From positions 12,413,347-12,477,346 of the forward strand of contig NW_022098004.1 in the NCBI RefSeq assembly GCF_002288925.2: DNA of 64,000 nt, in the 5' to 3' direction. Shown piece by piece: positions 54,601-64,000 of this stretch. The position numbers and the translations under genes are program-made. The notes under the pieces are model-generated. The model saw nothing but the letters and a program-made list of their open reading frames with translations, searched no databases and was not told the DNA's origin. This stretch comes from Delphinapterus leucas (lineage: Eukaryota > Chordata > Mammalia > Artiodactyla > Monodontidae). Each line of letters begins with the position of its first letter. The stretch's first letter is position 1.

Positions 54601-56628
54601 CTAAGCGAGGGACATCAAGTACAAATAAAATACAAGAACATAAAATACCCTGACAGGGACGTTTGTCACTCCATTTCTGCATCAGTGAAAAATCTGGAAA
54701 CAGCCCCTGGCTGCCACCACCAAATACCTCACAGTAGAGTACTGGTTGAATACAATGTGAGCATTCGTACGGTAGAATATTGTGTAGCTACCAAGAATTT
54801 GTCAAAGAATGCAGAAGACCCACTGAAGGTAAAACAGAACAAAAATGAGTGTATTCTCCCGCTGGACAGGAGAGCCAAGCAAGTTTCACCCGGTAGCCCA
54901 GGAGGGAAAGAAAGAGGGTTTCACATGCTAGGAAGGGACAGTTTCACGCTGGTTTGCTAATTAAAGTAAAGCCTGAAACCTTGGTTAGACAAGTACCTGA
55001 GTCCCTGAGTCTGTGTGCACGGCTGGTCCCAATGACCCAGTCAGAACCAGCTTGTGGTGAGGATGTGTCAGTCCACACTGCTGACGCCTAGGCAAGGCTG
55101 CTGCTGGTGGAAACTTTTACCACGTGCTTTATACGTTCTCACTGATAGGAAATGAATGACCCGTTGTTGGGTGCTAAAGGTAGCCTATAAAATATTATAT
55201 ATTGTGTGTTTCCGGTTTTCTAATTATAAAAGAAGTAGGAATATTCCTGTTTAAAGGAAGATGTCTTTGAGGAATATTCACTGGTTTTTGCTGTGAATAT
55301 TTGTTTTCTGAAAATTGCAAATACCATGACCTTTTTGCTTTTGTTTAAAATTCTTATTATGGGAAATTTAATACATGTATAAAATTGAGGAAAATAGTCT
55401 CCCAGGTACCCACTGGAGAAAAGGAACCCCGAGTACAATTCACCCAGCCCCAGCCATTCTCAGCACAACTAATCCAGTGTATGTAGCCCTCTTTCCCGCC
55501 CGGTGACACCCCCACCCCCTCCGCCCGATCATTTTGAAGACGTTACATCATTTCATCCGCAGATACGTCAGTGTATATTTCTAAAAGACGATTTACCAGA
55601 GATTTAACATATTTCTGAGTGCATGGGATTCCAGTTGATAACTATCTTTCTTTCTGCTTGGTGTCTATGAATCTTTTTACACTGCATATGTTAAGGAGAA
55701 AAATATTTTTTTAACTTTTTATTTTGAAATACTTGTAGATTCATAGAAAGTTTGAAGGAAAGTACAAAGCAGTCCTGTGTCCCCTTCTCCCAGCTTCCCC
55801 CAGTGACCGCATCTGAAGTCACTAGATAACAGCACCCAAACCAAGAGACTGACATCCCTCACCCCTGCCGCTGCTCATCTGTTCCCATTTCTAGCATTTT
55901 GTCATTTCAAAATGTTATATAAATGGAATTATTTGAGATTGGTGGGAAAGTTGTTTGGAGGCAGGCAGGGACATGTGCTTGGCCAGCAGGACAGAGGTGG
56001 CCTGTTCCCCTGCCCACTGACTCTGAGCTTTGTCACTCAGAGGGCCAGAAGGGCCCCCTCGCTGTCCCTTTTGCTCTGTGGCCGTGGTTTTCACTCTGTT
56101 CTCCCTCTTCCCCAGCTGAAGCAGTTTGAACGGCTGGAGCAGGAGGTGTCACGGCCCATAGACCATGACCTGGCCAACTGGATGCCAGCCCAGCCCCTGG
56201 CCCCGGGCCGGACGGGCGGCCTGGGGCCCTCGGACCGGCAGCTGCTGCTCTTCTACCTGGAGCAGTGCGAGGCGAACCTGACCACGCTCACCAACGCCGT
56301 GGATGCCTTCTTCACCGCCGTGGCCACCAACCAGCCCCCCAAAATCTTCGTGGCACACAGCAAGTTTGTCATCCTCAGCGCCCACAAGCTGGTATTCATC
56401 GGGGACACACTGTCACGGCAGGCTAAGGCGGCCGACGTCCGCAGCCAGGTGACCCACTACAGCAACCTGCTGTGTGACCTCCTGCGCGGCATCGTGGCCA
56501 CCACCAAGGCCGCTGCCCTCCAGTACCCGTCGCCTGCCGCCGCCCAGGACATGGTGGACAGGGTCAAGGAGCTGGGCCACAGCACCCAGCAGTTCCGCCG
56601 GGTCCTGGGCCAGCTGGCAGCTGCCTGA
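21590..56628 (+). CDS. BCAR1: BCAR1 (p130Cas) Src/FAK adhesion scaffold, complete
   Basis: BCAR1 is a cytoplasmic docking protein at focal adhesions. Src phosphorylates its substrate domain, which recruits Crk and Nck to drive Rac signalling and migration. Coding exons: 21590-21601 or 34245-34256 (alternative), 43889-44500, 49764-49925, 50103-50219, 51106-52203, 53037-53126, 56116-56628. Every junction is phase 0 with GT/AG borders, giving 867 residues from either start; human is about 870. Order of parts: SH3 (about residues 5-68), proline-rich linker, substrate domain with 15 YxxP motifs (about 110-410), serine-rich helical bundle (about 445-605), Src SH3 site RPLPSPP (632-638), Src SH2 site YDYV (661-664), and a C-terminal FAT-like helical domain (about 735-867). 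No frameshift or premature stop was found. The 100-N gap lies in an intron, so the coding sequence is unaffected. Confidence 0.95.
22947..23034 (+). repeat. 44-bp perfect tandem duplication
   Basis: Two identical adjacent 44-bp units (22947-22990 and 22991-23034), each beginning 'tgaccagagagatgaggtgg'. There is no sign of a mobile element, so slippage or a local duplication is likely. Confidence 0.95.
24340..24480 (-). repeat. MIR SINE fragment
   Basis: Reverse MIR-like: 'gtgttgagtgcattctgtg', 'tgccaggtggtgggctc', then 'ggagccagggtgggaac'. Confidence 0.55.
25375..25575 (+). repeat. MIR SINE
   Basis: Forward MIR: 'gagccagttactgaacctc', 'tctgagcctgtgtcctctg', 'tatgagaacttggtgagg', then a degenerate 3' part ending near 'gaggttattatcttt'. 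Confidence 0.65.
26307..26429 (+). mobile_element. short tRNA-derived SINE with perfect TSD
   Basis: A 120-bp tRNA-like SINE: 'gggacttccctggcagtcc', 'agtggttaggactctgcg', then 'ggtaagatcctgcatgctgc' and an A-rich tail. It lacks the long CHR body. The perfect 15-bp target duplication AAGAAAAAGACCTGG lies at 26292-26306 and 26430-26444. Confidence 0.9.
26863..27178 (-). mobile_element. CHR-1-like SINE with perfect TSD
   Basis: A reverse long-form CHR with 'tttggctgtgttgggtcttc' near the T-rich end and 'gcgccaccagggaagtccc' at the other. The perfect 15-bp target duplication TGAGGTAGATTTTCT lies at 26848-26862 and 27179-27193. Confidence 0.93.
27225..27790. repeat. composite L1-derived sequence
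   Basis: Old L1 blocks ('aatgaacctctccatcatc', 'ggcatggttttgcctgttc', 'tactctggggtctggctt', 'tgtatcagtagttcccttt') are interrupted at about 27416-27470 by a younger L1 end in reverse orientation ('tattggcgtatagttgattt', 'acaatgttgtgttagtttc'). Confidence 0.65.
30405..30500 (+). repeat. MIR SINE fragment
   Basis: Forward MIR-like core: 'gtcacttcctggaggtgtg', 'acctgggcaaggcactgccc', 'ctctctgagcctctggg'. Confidence 0.6.
31264..31298 (-). mobile_element. CHR SINE head fragment
   Basis: Only the complement of a CHR tRNA-like head remains: 'gtcttaaccactggacc', then 'agcagggaagtccc'. The body and tail are missing. Confidence 0.65.
31560..31690 (+). repeat. MIR SINE fragment
   Basis: Weak forward MIR-like pattern: 'tctcaacctcttcctctgg', 'aagacggggctaatcgtg', 'gcaggatcactgcgggcatg'. 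Confidence 0.4.
33964..33971 (+). promoter_or_regulatory. octamer motif ATTTGCAT (POU/OCT)
   Basis: A perfect octamer, 16 bases upstream of the CCAAT box, at the start of the CpG island's core. Confidence 0.5.
33987..33991 (+). promoter_or_regulatory. CCAAT box (NF-Y type)
   Basis: CCAAT in the context 'gcggccaatgggcg', a good NF-Y match, about 255 bases before the MNYL start codon. Confidence 0.5.
34245..34256 (+). CDS. BCAR1: BCAR1 alternative first coding exon 1b (MNYL)
   Basis: Four codons, ATG AAC TAC CTG, then the donor GTGAGT at 34257, with A at -3. Spliced in phase 0 to 43889 it reads MNYL-NVLAKALYDN, close to the human MNHL and rodent MKYL starts. It is therefore the canonical BCAR1 first exon. 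Confidence 0.92.
34888..34900. promoter_or_regulatory. HNF1 consensus palindrome GTTAATAATTAAC
   Basis: An exact match to the symmetrical HNF1 consensus GTTAATNATTAAC, standing alone in GC-rich surroundings 632 bases after the MNYL exon. It would bind HNF1A or HNF1B if accessible. This is a motif match only. Confidence 0.6.
35288..35353 (+). repeat. 33-bp perfect tandem duplication
   Basis: Two identical units (35288-35320 and 35321-35353), each starting 'ttatttccttggcactctta' and ending 'gaggaagag'. Confidence 0.95.
35890..36000 (-). repeat. MIR SINE fragment
   Basis: Reverse MIR core: 'ggggagactgaggcacagag', 'aggggcagttacttgtcc', 'tcacagaaccgtatccag'. Confidence 0.6.
38100..38260 (+). repeat. 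MIR SINE
   Basis: Forward MIR: 'gatctgcctctgccacttcc', 'cacctcagtctctccatcc', 'tctcacagggttgaaagag', 'ataattgaggtacata'. Confidence 0.65.
39840..39930 (-). repeat. MIR SINE fragment
   Basis: Reverse MIR core: 'gctcagagaggctaaggg', 'acttgcccaaggtccccagc', 'gagccaggcccaggtctg'. Confidence 0.6.
43266..43363 (+). repeat. 49-bp perfect tandem duplication
   Basis: Two identical 49-bp units (43266-43314 and 43315-43363), each beginning 'tctgtgcggttccctcctc', about 520 bases upstream of the SH3 exon. Confidence 0.95.
43889..44500 (+). CDS. BCAR1: BCAR1 exon 2: SH3 domain and start of substrate domain
   Basis: 204 codons (residues 5-208), with the acceptor CCCCCAG at 43882-43888 and the donor GTAAGG at 44501. 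It opens NVLAKALYDN with the SH3 ALYD motif, then DGWWLCSL and VPGNRLKIL, the usual SH3 signature that binds FAK and PTP proline motifs. A proline-rich linker follows, then five YxxP sites (YLVP, YQAP and three YQVP). The linker is about three residues shorter than in human before QYTPML, which accounts for 867 versus 870 residues. Confidence 0.96.
44501..49763 (+). other. BCAR1: BCAR1 intron 2 (contains assembly gap)
   Basis: A GC-rich intron with no supported exon, interrupted by the N-run at 48157-48256. I see no clear interspersed repeat. Open frames across it are compositional, and those spanning the N-run are artefacts. Confidence 0.75.
48157..48256. other. assembly gap (100 N)
   Basis: Exactly 100 consecutive N, the usual placeholder for a gap of unknown size, flanked by C-rich sequence ('cagcccccgccagcccct') that is hard to sequence. 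Confidence 0.99.
49764..49925 (+). CDS. BCAR1: BCAR1 exon 3: substrate domain
   Basis: 54 codons (residues 209-262) between the acceptor CCCCCAG and the donor GTAGGT. It carries YDIP (Tyr231) and YDVP. The start reads VAVSTRVGQGYVFEAP. The residue at 221, Tyr in human and rodent as I recall them (GYVYEA), is Phe here. Confidence 0.95.
50103..50219 (+). CDS. BCAR1: BCAR1 exon 4: substrate domain
   Basis: 39 codons (residues 263-301) with two phosphorylation motifs, YDTPPMAV and YDVPPSVE. The acceptor CCCTCAG ends at 50102 and the donor GTAAGC starts at 50220. The exon is short and in phase 0 on both sides. Confidence 0.95.
50355..50470 (+). repeat. MIR SINE fragment
   Basis: Forward MIR core: 'aaccccagctctgcccctc', 'actcgctctgtgacgg', 'ctgagtctcagcttcctcg', 'tctctaaaaggg'. 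Confidence 0.7.
50688..50765 (+). repeat. GGT/GAT trinucleotide-rich tract
   Basis: An imperfect microsatellite of 'gtggtgatggtg' units, entirely intronic. Confidence 0.8.
50775..50985 (-). repeat. MIR SINE
   Basis: A well-preserved reverse MIR: 'ctcatgtaatcctcacaac', 'caggcacagagaggtggag', 'tcacttgccttaggtctc', 'attggagccaggatttcg'. Confidence 0.85.
51106..52203 (+). CDS. BCAR1: BCAR1 exon 5: substrate domain end, serine-rich region, Src-binding site
   Basis: The largest coding exon, 366 codons (residues 302-667), acceptor CCCCCAG and donor GTGGGT. It holds the last six YxxP motifs (five YDVP and one YAVP), then the SASSTGSTRSSQS serine-rich segment and a helical bundle (LEVAVEALARLQQG through SRQLQKMEDVYQ) that binds 14-3-3 and other partners in the family. 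It ends with the Src sites RPLPSPP and EDYDYVHLQ. The exon is highly CpG-rich, which opens long antisense frames with no meaning. Confidence 0.96.
52204..53036 (+). other. BCAR1: BCAR1 intron 5
   Basis: An 833-bp intron with GT/AG borders. It is G-rich, and I see no repeat or exon in it. Confidence 0.8.
53037..53126 (+). CDS. BCAR1: BCAR1 exon 6
   Basis: 30 codons (residues 668-697), GKEEFEKTQKELLEK to GQLELQQ: a short, strongly charged helical linker between the Src-binding segment and the C-terminal domain. Acceptor CTCCAG, donor GTGAGG. Confidence 0.95.
53270..53640 (+). repeat. L1M-like fragment
   Basis: AT-rich with 'catggcattaaatattcatc' and 'ttcttattgtaaataatgc', resembling old L1 3' sequence. 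The ends are uncertain. Confidence 0.45.
53664..54004 (-). mobile_element. CHR-1-like SINE
   Basis: A reverse long-form CHR: 'tttggctgcactgggtgttc' at one end, repeated 'agtagttgtggc', then 'gcgccactaggggagtct' at the other. GGGATTTT followed by a T-run flanks both sides (53646 on, 54005 on), so a target duplication is likely but low-complexity. Confidence 0.9.
54190..54340 (+). repeat. MIR SINE fragment
   Basis: Forward MIR: 'gatgtgagaattaaatgag', 'taaacaatatgtaatac', 'gtgctgggcacatagaac', 'atgtccaataaagg'. Confidence 0.7.
54600..54960 (+). repeat. L1-like fragment
   Basis: It contains 'cggtagaatattgtgtagct' and related L1-like words ('gaaaaatctggaaacagccc'). Diverged, with no coding capacity. 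Confidence 0.45.
55330..55935. repeat. L1M-type 3' fragments
   Basis: Two adjacent blocks. About 55330-55620 has 'cattttgaagacgttac', 'atcatttcatccgcag' and 'gtgtatatttctaaaag'. About 55700-55935 has 'attttgaaatacttgtag', 'attcatagaaagtttg' and 'agcttcccccagtgaccgc'. Both are recognisable old L1 sequence. Confidence 0.65.
56116..56628 (+). CDS. BCAR1: BCAR1 last coding exon: C-terminal FAT-like domain
   Basis: 170 codons plus TGA at 56626-56628 (residues 698-867). It starts LKQFERLEQEVSRPIDHD and ends RRVLGQLAAA, with the helical core GPSDRQLLLFYLEQC, FVILSAHKLVFIGD and HYSNLLCDLLRG. This four-helix focal-adhesion-targeting-like domain dimerises and binds BCAR3 and SH2D3 family proteins. It is almost invariant between mammals and is intact here. 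Confidence 0.97.
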   Translation: MKQFERLEQEVSRPIDHDLANWMPAQPLAPGRTGGLGPSDRQLLLFYLEQCEANLTTLTNAVDAFFTAVATNQPPKIFVAHSKFVILSAHKLVFIGDTLSRQAKAADVRSQVTHYSNLLCDLLRGIVATTKAAALQYPSPAAAQDMVDRVKELGHSTQQFRRVLGQLAAA

Positions 56629-57095
56629 GAGCCGTCACCAGAGGGACGGAGGGCAAGAGGAGGAGGGTGGCGATGGGCATGGGGACAGGCGACCCCAGCT
56701 CCACCCGGGCCTGGTGCCCCAGACTGTACAGGGAGTTGTGTATATTTATGGCGGGGCAGGATGTGGGACGGTGCCTCCTCAAAGGAGCCCGAGCAGAGCT
56801 GGGCCCCGGAGCCCAGGCCAGGAGTGGCTGGCCGTCTTTCCTGAGCGTGCTGAGGGCCCGGGGGGCGCCCAACATTCGGGGCTGGGCTGGGGGCTCGCAG
56901 ACCGCTTGACCCACATGGCCTCAGGTGACCCCTCAGGCTGACCATGAGGGTGCCGTGTCCCCCTGGCAGGGCAAGCGTGGCTGTGGTGTATTCTCTCTGC
57001 ACCAGGAGAAAACCCTAAAAAACTATTTTTCATTATTGATTTTCCAATCATTTGACTAATAGTCTACATTTAAATAAAATTAAAAAAATGAAAAG
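56629..57095 (+). other. BCAR1: BCAR1 3' UTR
   Basis: GC-rich noncoding tail with an AT-rich end. The AATAAA at 57073-57078 and an A-run just after it set the probable cleavage at about 57090-57095. Confidence 0.8.
57073..57078 (+). promoter_or_regulatory. BCAR1: polyadenylation signal AATAAA (BCAR1)
   Basis: A canonical hexamer 445 bases after the BCAR1 stop codon, within the only AT-rich patch of the 3' region. Confidence 0.8.
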
Positions 57096-57998
57096 CATTC
57101 TCCTGAGGTGTGAGAGGCAAGAGGACCTGTGAGCGGGAGGGCAGGTGTTTGCCAGTCTGGATGCCACAGGTGGAGTCACGCGTTGGGGAGATCTGTGGCA
57201 AGGCTATGGGCAGCGCCTCGGGAGGGTGAGGAGAAGGTGGGTCCCTTCAGCAGAAAAGGAAGGCTTGGGGAAGCGGGGCTGGGCCGGGAGCTGAGGTGGG
57301 GGGAGCCTGGGCAGCTGGAGTGAGGCTGAAGAGCAGCCGTCAGAATCCAGGGCCTGAGGCCAGACAGGCTCAGCGTGAGCACAGTGGCCAAGGGCGCAGC
57401 CGTTGCCGAGGTTCGATGAAAATCCAGCACGGTCCCTGAGCAGGCGGCCGAGGCGAAGGCAGATGCAGGGTGATGTGCGGGTGGGAGCAGCTCCAGGAGC
57501 CAGTGAGCCCTGCTGGGGCCCCTGCATCCCGAGGCAGAGGGCGCCCCGCTGGGGGCACCGCTGGGAGATACACTATTCCACGCAGAGAAACTTGCTTTCA
57601 CAGGCTTTATCTAGAACGTAGCTCTTAGAAAGAAGCTCTTAATTTCAGCTTGTGGAACTTCTCCACAAGTGTCCATTTGAATTACACATGGACTTGGACT
57701 CCCAGTTGGGAGGTAGGGGACAGGAGGGGCCCACACCCTGGGTCAGTGGTCCCCTTTTCGGCAGTCGGGGGTATGTCTGGCAGCCCAAGTAAGGTGAGGG
57801 CTCTGGGGACCAGCGGTCCTGCTCCGAGCTCTCACCATTCTGTGTGTGAACTTGAGTCTCATTTCCCCCATCTCTGTGAAGAAGGGAATAGGGCTGGGTA
57901 TCTGCCAGCTCTCTCCGCTCTGAGCTCCAGAGGGGACCTCAGTGAAGGCAGCCATCCTCCCGCCCCGGCGAAGGCACAGAAGTGAAGATGCGAGCAGT
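57096..57998. other. BCAR1-CTRB1 tail-to-tail spacer
   Basis: About 900 bases between the two convergent 3' ends. I see no gene or clear repeat. A run of short open frames on both strands reflects GC content only. Confidence 0.7.
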
Positions 57999-58004
57999 TT
58001 TATT
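57999..58004 (-). promoter_or_regulatory. CTRB1: polyadenylation signal (CTRB1)
   Basis: TTTATT on the plus strand, i.e. AATAAA for the minus-strand gene, 40 bases after its stop codon. Very short 3' UTRs are typical of chymotrypsinogen mRNAs. Confidence 0.8.
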
Positions 58005-58043
58005 TGGGTTTTACACACATGGGGGCTGGGGCGGGGCAGAGGC

Positions 58044-61604
<3,561 letters not shown>

Positions 61605-61660
61605 GGTATGTGACTCAGCAGGTGAGATGGGGTCTGCCCGAGGGACCGCCCAATATATTC
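61605..61660 (-). promoter_or_regulatory. CTRB1: CTRB1 core promoter with TATA-like box
   Basis: On the minus strand a TATA-like GAATATATTG (core 61653-61658) lies about 50 bases upstream of the ATG. This fits a transcription start near 61625 and a 5' UTR of about 20 bases, as in other pancreatic zymogen genes. Upstream E-box-like CACCTG words are present, but no convincing PTF1 bipartite site was proven. Confidence 0.65.
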
Positions 61661-62061
61661 CCTCAAGCCACCAGTCTTAGCCTGCCTCGCCATCCCCTCC
61701 TTATCATGAGACCTTGGGCTGAGAAGCACCTGGCTCCAGCGCGGGCCTGAGCCCTTGGGGGCCACTCCTGGGAAGGTTTCCTGGAATCACAGGTGTGTGG
61801 GCAGGCCCTGGGCACACAGAGCTGGGGGCAGATGGTGAGGACCCCGAAGTTGGAGGTGGAAGCATGAGGTGAGAGGTGGGGGTCACAGTCCCCCTTTATC
61901 TGCCTGTGCCCTTCCTGGCCACTCTTGGGAGGTGAACTAAGGAGGGGCCCTCCTGGACACCCCCGGACACCTGGTTCAGTGAAGGTCCAAATTCAGGAGC
62001 AGAGTGGACTCTCAGAAGCCCAAAAACAGGTCACAGACACCATCAGCATGTCTTCCACTGG
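61661..62061. other. spacer between the two chymotrypsinogen genes
   Basis: Only about 400 bp separate the CTRB1 TATA box from the second gene's poly(A) signal, so the CTRB1 promoter must lie in or overlap this spacer. No repeat or further gene was seen. Confidence 0.7.
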
Positions 62062-62067
62062 TTTATT
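62062..62067 (-). promoter_or_regulatory. CTRB2: polyadenylation signal (second chymotrypsinogen)
   Basis: Plus-strand TTTATT (AATAAA on the gene strand), 52 bases past the stop codon. Confidence 0.8.
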
Positions 62068-62118
62068 GAGGCTTTGTGGAAGCAAGGTCAGCAGGGAGGC
62101 CAGGGTGAAGCCTGGTCA

Positions 62119-62280
62119 TCAGTTGGCTGCCAGGATCTGCTGCACCCAGGGGATGAGTGCAGTGACGCGGGCATACACGCCGGGGCTGGAGGTGGAGCAG
62201 GTGCCACTGCCCCAGGACACGATGCCCACCAGGGTCCAGGCTCCATCCTTCTGGCAGACCAGGGGGCCACCAGAGTCGCC
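62119..62280 (-). CDS. CTRB2: second chymotrypsinogen exon 7
   Basis: 53 codons plus TGA (tca at 62119-62121). [15 protein letters not shown] is followed by the standard loop [16 protein letters not shown]. Confidence 0.95.
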   Translation of the reverse strand, partial: GDSGGPLVCQKDGAWTLVGIVSWGSGTCSTSSPGVYARVTALIPWVQQILAAN

Positions 62281-64000
62281 CTGCAGGACAGGGAGGAGGG
62301 GGTTTGGGTCTGGCAGGCCAGGTGGCCTGGCCCAGAGGCCACTGAACATTGTTCCCAGAGCCCAGTCCCAGGCCTGACAGCCAGTAGAAGCTCAGAACAT
62401 GCATATGAGAAGGATTATGAAAGAAACTTCAGCAGCTCCTGTGGTTTGTGTCCCTGGAAGTCTGGGCTACCCCCTGGGGTGGGGTCCTATAACAGAGGCT
62501 CAATAGAGCAGGTTTCATTGATAGGAGGAAAGCATGGGTGGTGCTGGCCGTGGGGCTACTGTGAGGGAGGAAGGGCTGCCAGACCCCTTCTGGAGCCCTT
62601 TTGGGCCACCATGCTCTGCTGCCCAGGCTGTGCACTGCACAATTCCAGGAGGTGCCATTACTCAGACTTTGATATTAGTGGAATCTTGCAATATGGCAGC
62701 TCTGAGACCAGAGCCCCTTGCTCTGGTACCTCTCTGCTGAGGTCACTGATGACCTTCCAGGAGCCCTATCTTCCCAACTACTCAGGCAGGAATGCCCAGG
62801 GAGAGAGTGGCAGGCCCTAGAAAGGTCTGCCTGCTACTTCCATTTCTTCTCTCTTTGCCCAAGCCCTTGGTCTGGGCTTTGGCCTGAACCCACCCCAGGC
62901 TGGGAGGGAAGGGAGCCTAGGAGGCCATACCATGCAGGAGGACACGCCGCTGGCGCCGGCGCAGACCATGCTCTTGGTGATCTTGCTGCCCCAGTATTTC
63001 TTGCAGTCGGTGTTGGACAGGAGGGGCAGAGTCGCCTGCTGCAGCCTGTCGGGGGTGTTGGCATCTGGAAGGGCAGGGTGGGTGGTTAGTGACTGCTGCC
63101 CCTACCTCCCACCTGGCCAGCCAGTGGTCTCTCATCACTCACTGGTGTGTTTGGTCAGGCCCCAGCCAGTCGTGGCGCACAGCGTCCCGGCGGGGAAGTC
63201 ATCGTTAGCGCTGGGCAGGCACACGGCAGACACGGTCTTGGAGAAGCGCGCAGGCGTGGCCAGCTTCAGCAGGGTGATGTCATTGCTGTTGGTGAACGGG
63301 TTGTACCTGGGGTTCTTGAAAACCTGTGGGGCAGGGCCAGACAGCTGCCTTTGGGGTCTGGGAAGAAGCCGACCGGGGCAGAACCTGGCACCAGGCTACC
63401 CCTCACGGCCTCAGTGCTCCTCCGTGGACAATGGCCTGTTCAACTCGGCAGCTCCTTCCATGGCCCCAGGAGCCCGAGGCCCAGGCCCAAGGTGCAGACC
63501 TTCCCCTCATGGAGCCTTGCATACCCTGCTTTCTGCTTTGCCCCATTATGATATGATGGGGTATTGGGGTGACCGGGAGGAGCTGGGGCCCTGGGGGTTA
63601 GCCTGGGCTTCACACTCCCGAGGGTCCACCCTGCCTGGGGTCACACCTGGACCCTGGGGGCTGCCATACCTTGGCAATCTTCAACACCTGGATGTCCTCG
63701 GCATCTGAGCCCTGGTCAAACTCCCCGGCCACGACCAGATGGGATGTTCTGGAGAGGGCCAGAGAAAGGAGTGGTTCCTGCCGTGAGGGGGGCATTTGGG
63801 ATACAGGGTGCTTATGTGTGTGAGTACACGCGTGTGCAGGCGTAATGCGCACGCGTGTCTTTGTGCGTCTGCACACACGGCTGTGGTGTCGCTCAGAATC
63901 TCAACTGGGCCTACAGCCCACCATGTGTTTTCCCAGGGACCCCTAGGTCACTGGAAGGACCTGGGTTTGCTACACATTTCCAAATAAGAAACTGGGAAAT
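62119..64000 (-). CDS. CTRB2: chymotrypsinogen A-like gene, partial (exons 4-7)
   Basis: A second secreted chymotrypsin zymogen, cut by the right edge of the window. Exons visible on the minus strand: 63748-63670, 63323-63143, 63064-62931, 62280-62119, with lengths identical to those of the first gene (79, 181, 134, 162). It encodes residues equivalent to about 80-263. Asp102 (NDITLL), Ser189, Ser195 (GDSGGP) and Gly226 are present; signal peptide, activation site and His57 lie in exons 1-3 beyond 64000. [18 protein letters not shown] and [13 protein letters not shown] match bovine chymotrypsinogen A better than B. Same strand as the first copy, so a direct tandem. Tyr146 is replaced by His. 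The symbol CTRB2 is positional; A-type naming is used in cattle. Confidence 0.9.
62281..62930 (-). other. CTRB2: second chymotrypsinogen intron 6
   Basis: 650 bp with GTATGG donor and CTGCAG acceptor. Nothing recognised in it. Confidence 0.75.
62931..63064 (-). CDS. CTRB2: second chymotrypsinogen exon 6
   Basis: 134 bases completing an Asn codon, then [16 protein letters not shown] to [12 protein letters not shown]-type sequence with Ser189. Confidence 0.94.
63143..63323 (-). CDS. CTRB2: second chymotrypsinogen exon 5 (Asp102 exon)
   Basis: 60 codons plus one base: [19 protein letters not shown] to GWGLTKHT. Asp102 is present. The donor GTGAGT opens a minimal 78-bp intron (63065-63142). Confidence 0.95.
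63324..63669 (-). other. CTRB2: second chymotrypsinogen intron 4
   Basis: 346 bp, GTATGG to CCACAG. Nothing recognised in it. Confidence 0.75.
63670..63748 (-). CDS. CTRB2: second chymotrypsinogen exon 4
   Basis: 79 bases: one base completing a split codon, then [14 protein letters not shown] and DIQVLKIAK, the chymotrypsin A-type sequence. Acceptor CTCCAG. Confidence 0.93.
63812..63880. repeat. alternating purine-pyrimidine tract
   Basis: An imperfect run of 'gtgtgtgagtacacgcgtgt' and 'cgcacgcgtgtc' type sequence inside intron 3 of the second chymotrypsinogen gene. Confidence 0.6.

Larger units (their letters stand above)
53127..56115 (+). other. BCAR1: BCAR1 intron 6 (repeat-rich)
   Basis: A 3-kb intron with the densest repeats in the gene: L1-derived stretches, a CHR SINE and a MIR, listed separately. 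The acceptor CCCCAG lies at 56110-56115. Confidence 0.8.

Noticed and set aside
61729..61776. possible PTF1 bipartite element (CACCTG plus TGGGAAG) upstream of CTRB1
   Set aside because: The two half-sites are about 41 bases apart and the second is imperfect, so the match is too weak to annotate.

Overview
This is vertebrate nuclear DNA: multi-exon genes with GT/AG introns, CpG-island promoters and dense interspersed repeats. The organism is very probably a cetacean. The young SINEs are tRNA-derived CHR-type elements (recognisable by the 'acttccctggtggcgcagtgg' head), both as long CHR-1-like and short CHR-2-like copies, a family of whales, hippos and ruminants. No ruminant-specific BovB or Bov-A2 elements were seen. 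The gene order CFDP1, BCAR1, chymotrypsinogen B matches the mammalian locus that is 16q23 in human.

Layout on the + strand. 1-4065: last intron, last coding exon and 3' UTR of CFDP1 (+). About 4.1-21.4 kb: intergenic DNA filled with SINE, L1, MIR, MLT1, MLT2 and MER5A remains. 21.4-57.1 kb: BCAR1 (p130Cas, +), complete, with two alternative first exons (21590-21601 encoding MSVP and 34245-34256 encoding MNYL), each in its own CpG island and each splicing in phase 0 to a common body of six coding exons. The predicted protein is 867 residues from either start. A 100-N assembly gap lies in the intron at 48157-48256. 58.0-61.66 kb: a complete seven-exon chymotrypsinogen B gene on the minus strand (263 residues), tail-to-tail with BCAR1. 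62.06-64.0 kb: exons 4-7 of a second chymotrypsinogen gene on the same strand, resembling bovine chymotrypsinogen A; its exons 1-3 lie beyond the window.

The genes do unrelated jobs. CFDP1 is a chromatin-associated BCNT protein, BCAR1 is a Src/FAK adhesion scaffold, and the chymotrypsinogens are secreted pancreatic digestive zymogens. They sit together by conserved synteny, not as a pathway.

I found no undescribed biological system. The most interesting points are in the chymotrypsinogen pair: a 71-bp perfectly identical active-site tract in otherwise diverged last exons, a remodelled specificity loop and a new N-glycosylation sequon in one copy, and loss of the Tyr146 autolysis residue in the other. 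There is also a perfect 13-bp HNF1 palindrome just downstream of the second BCAR1 promoter. All exon boundaries were placed by hand from reading frame and splice sites; repeat family names come from recognition, not from a database search.
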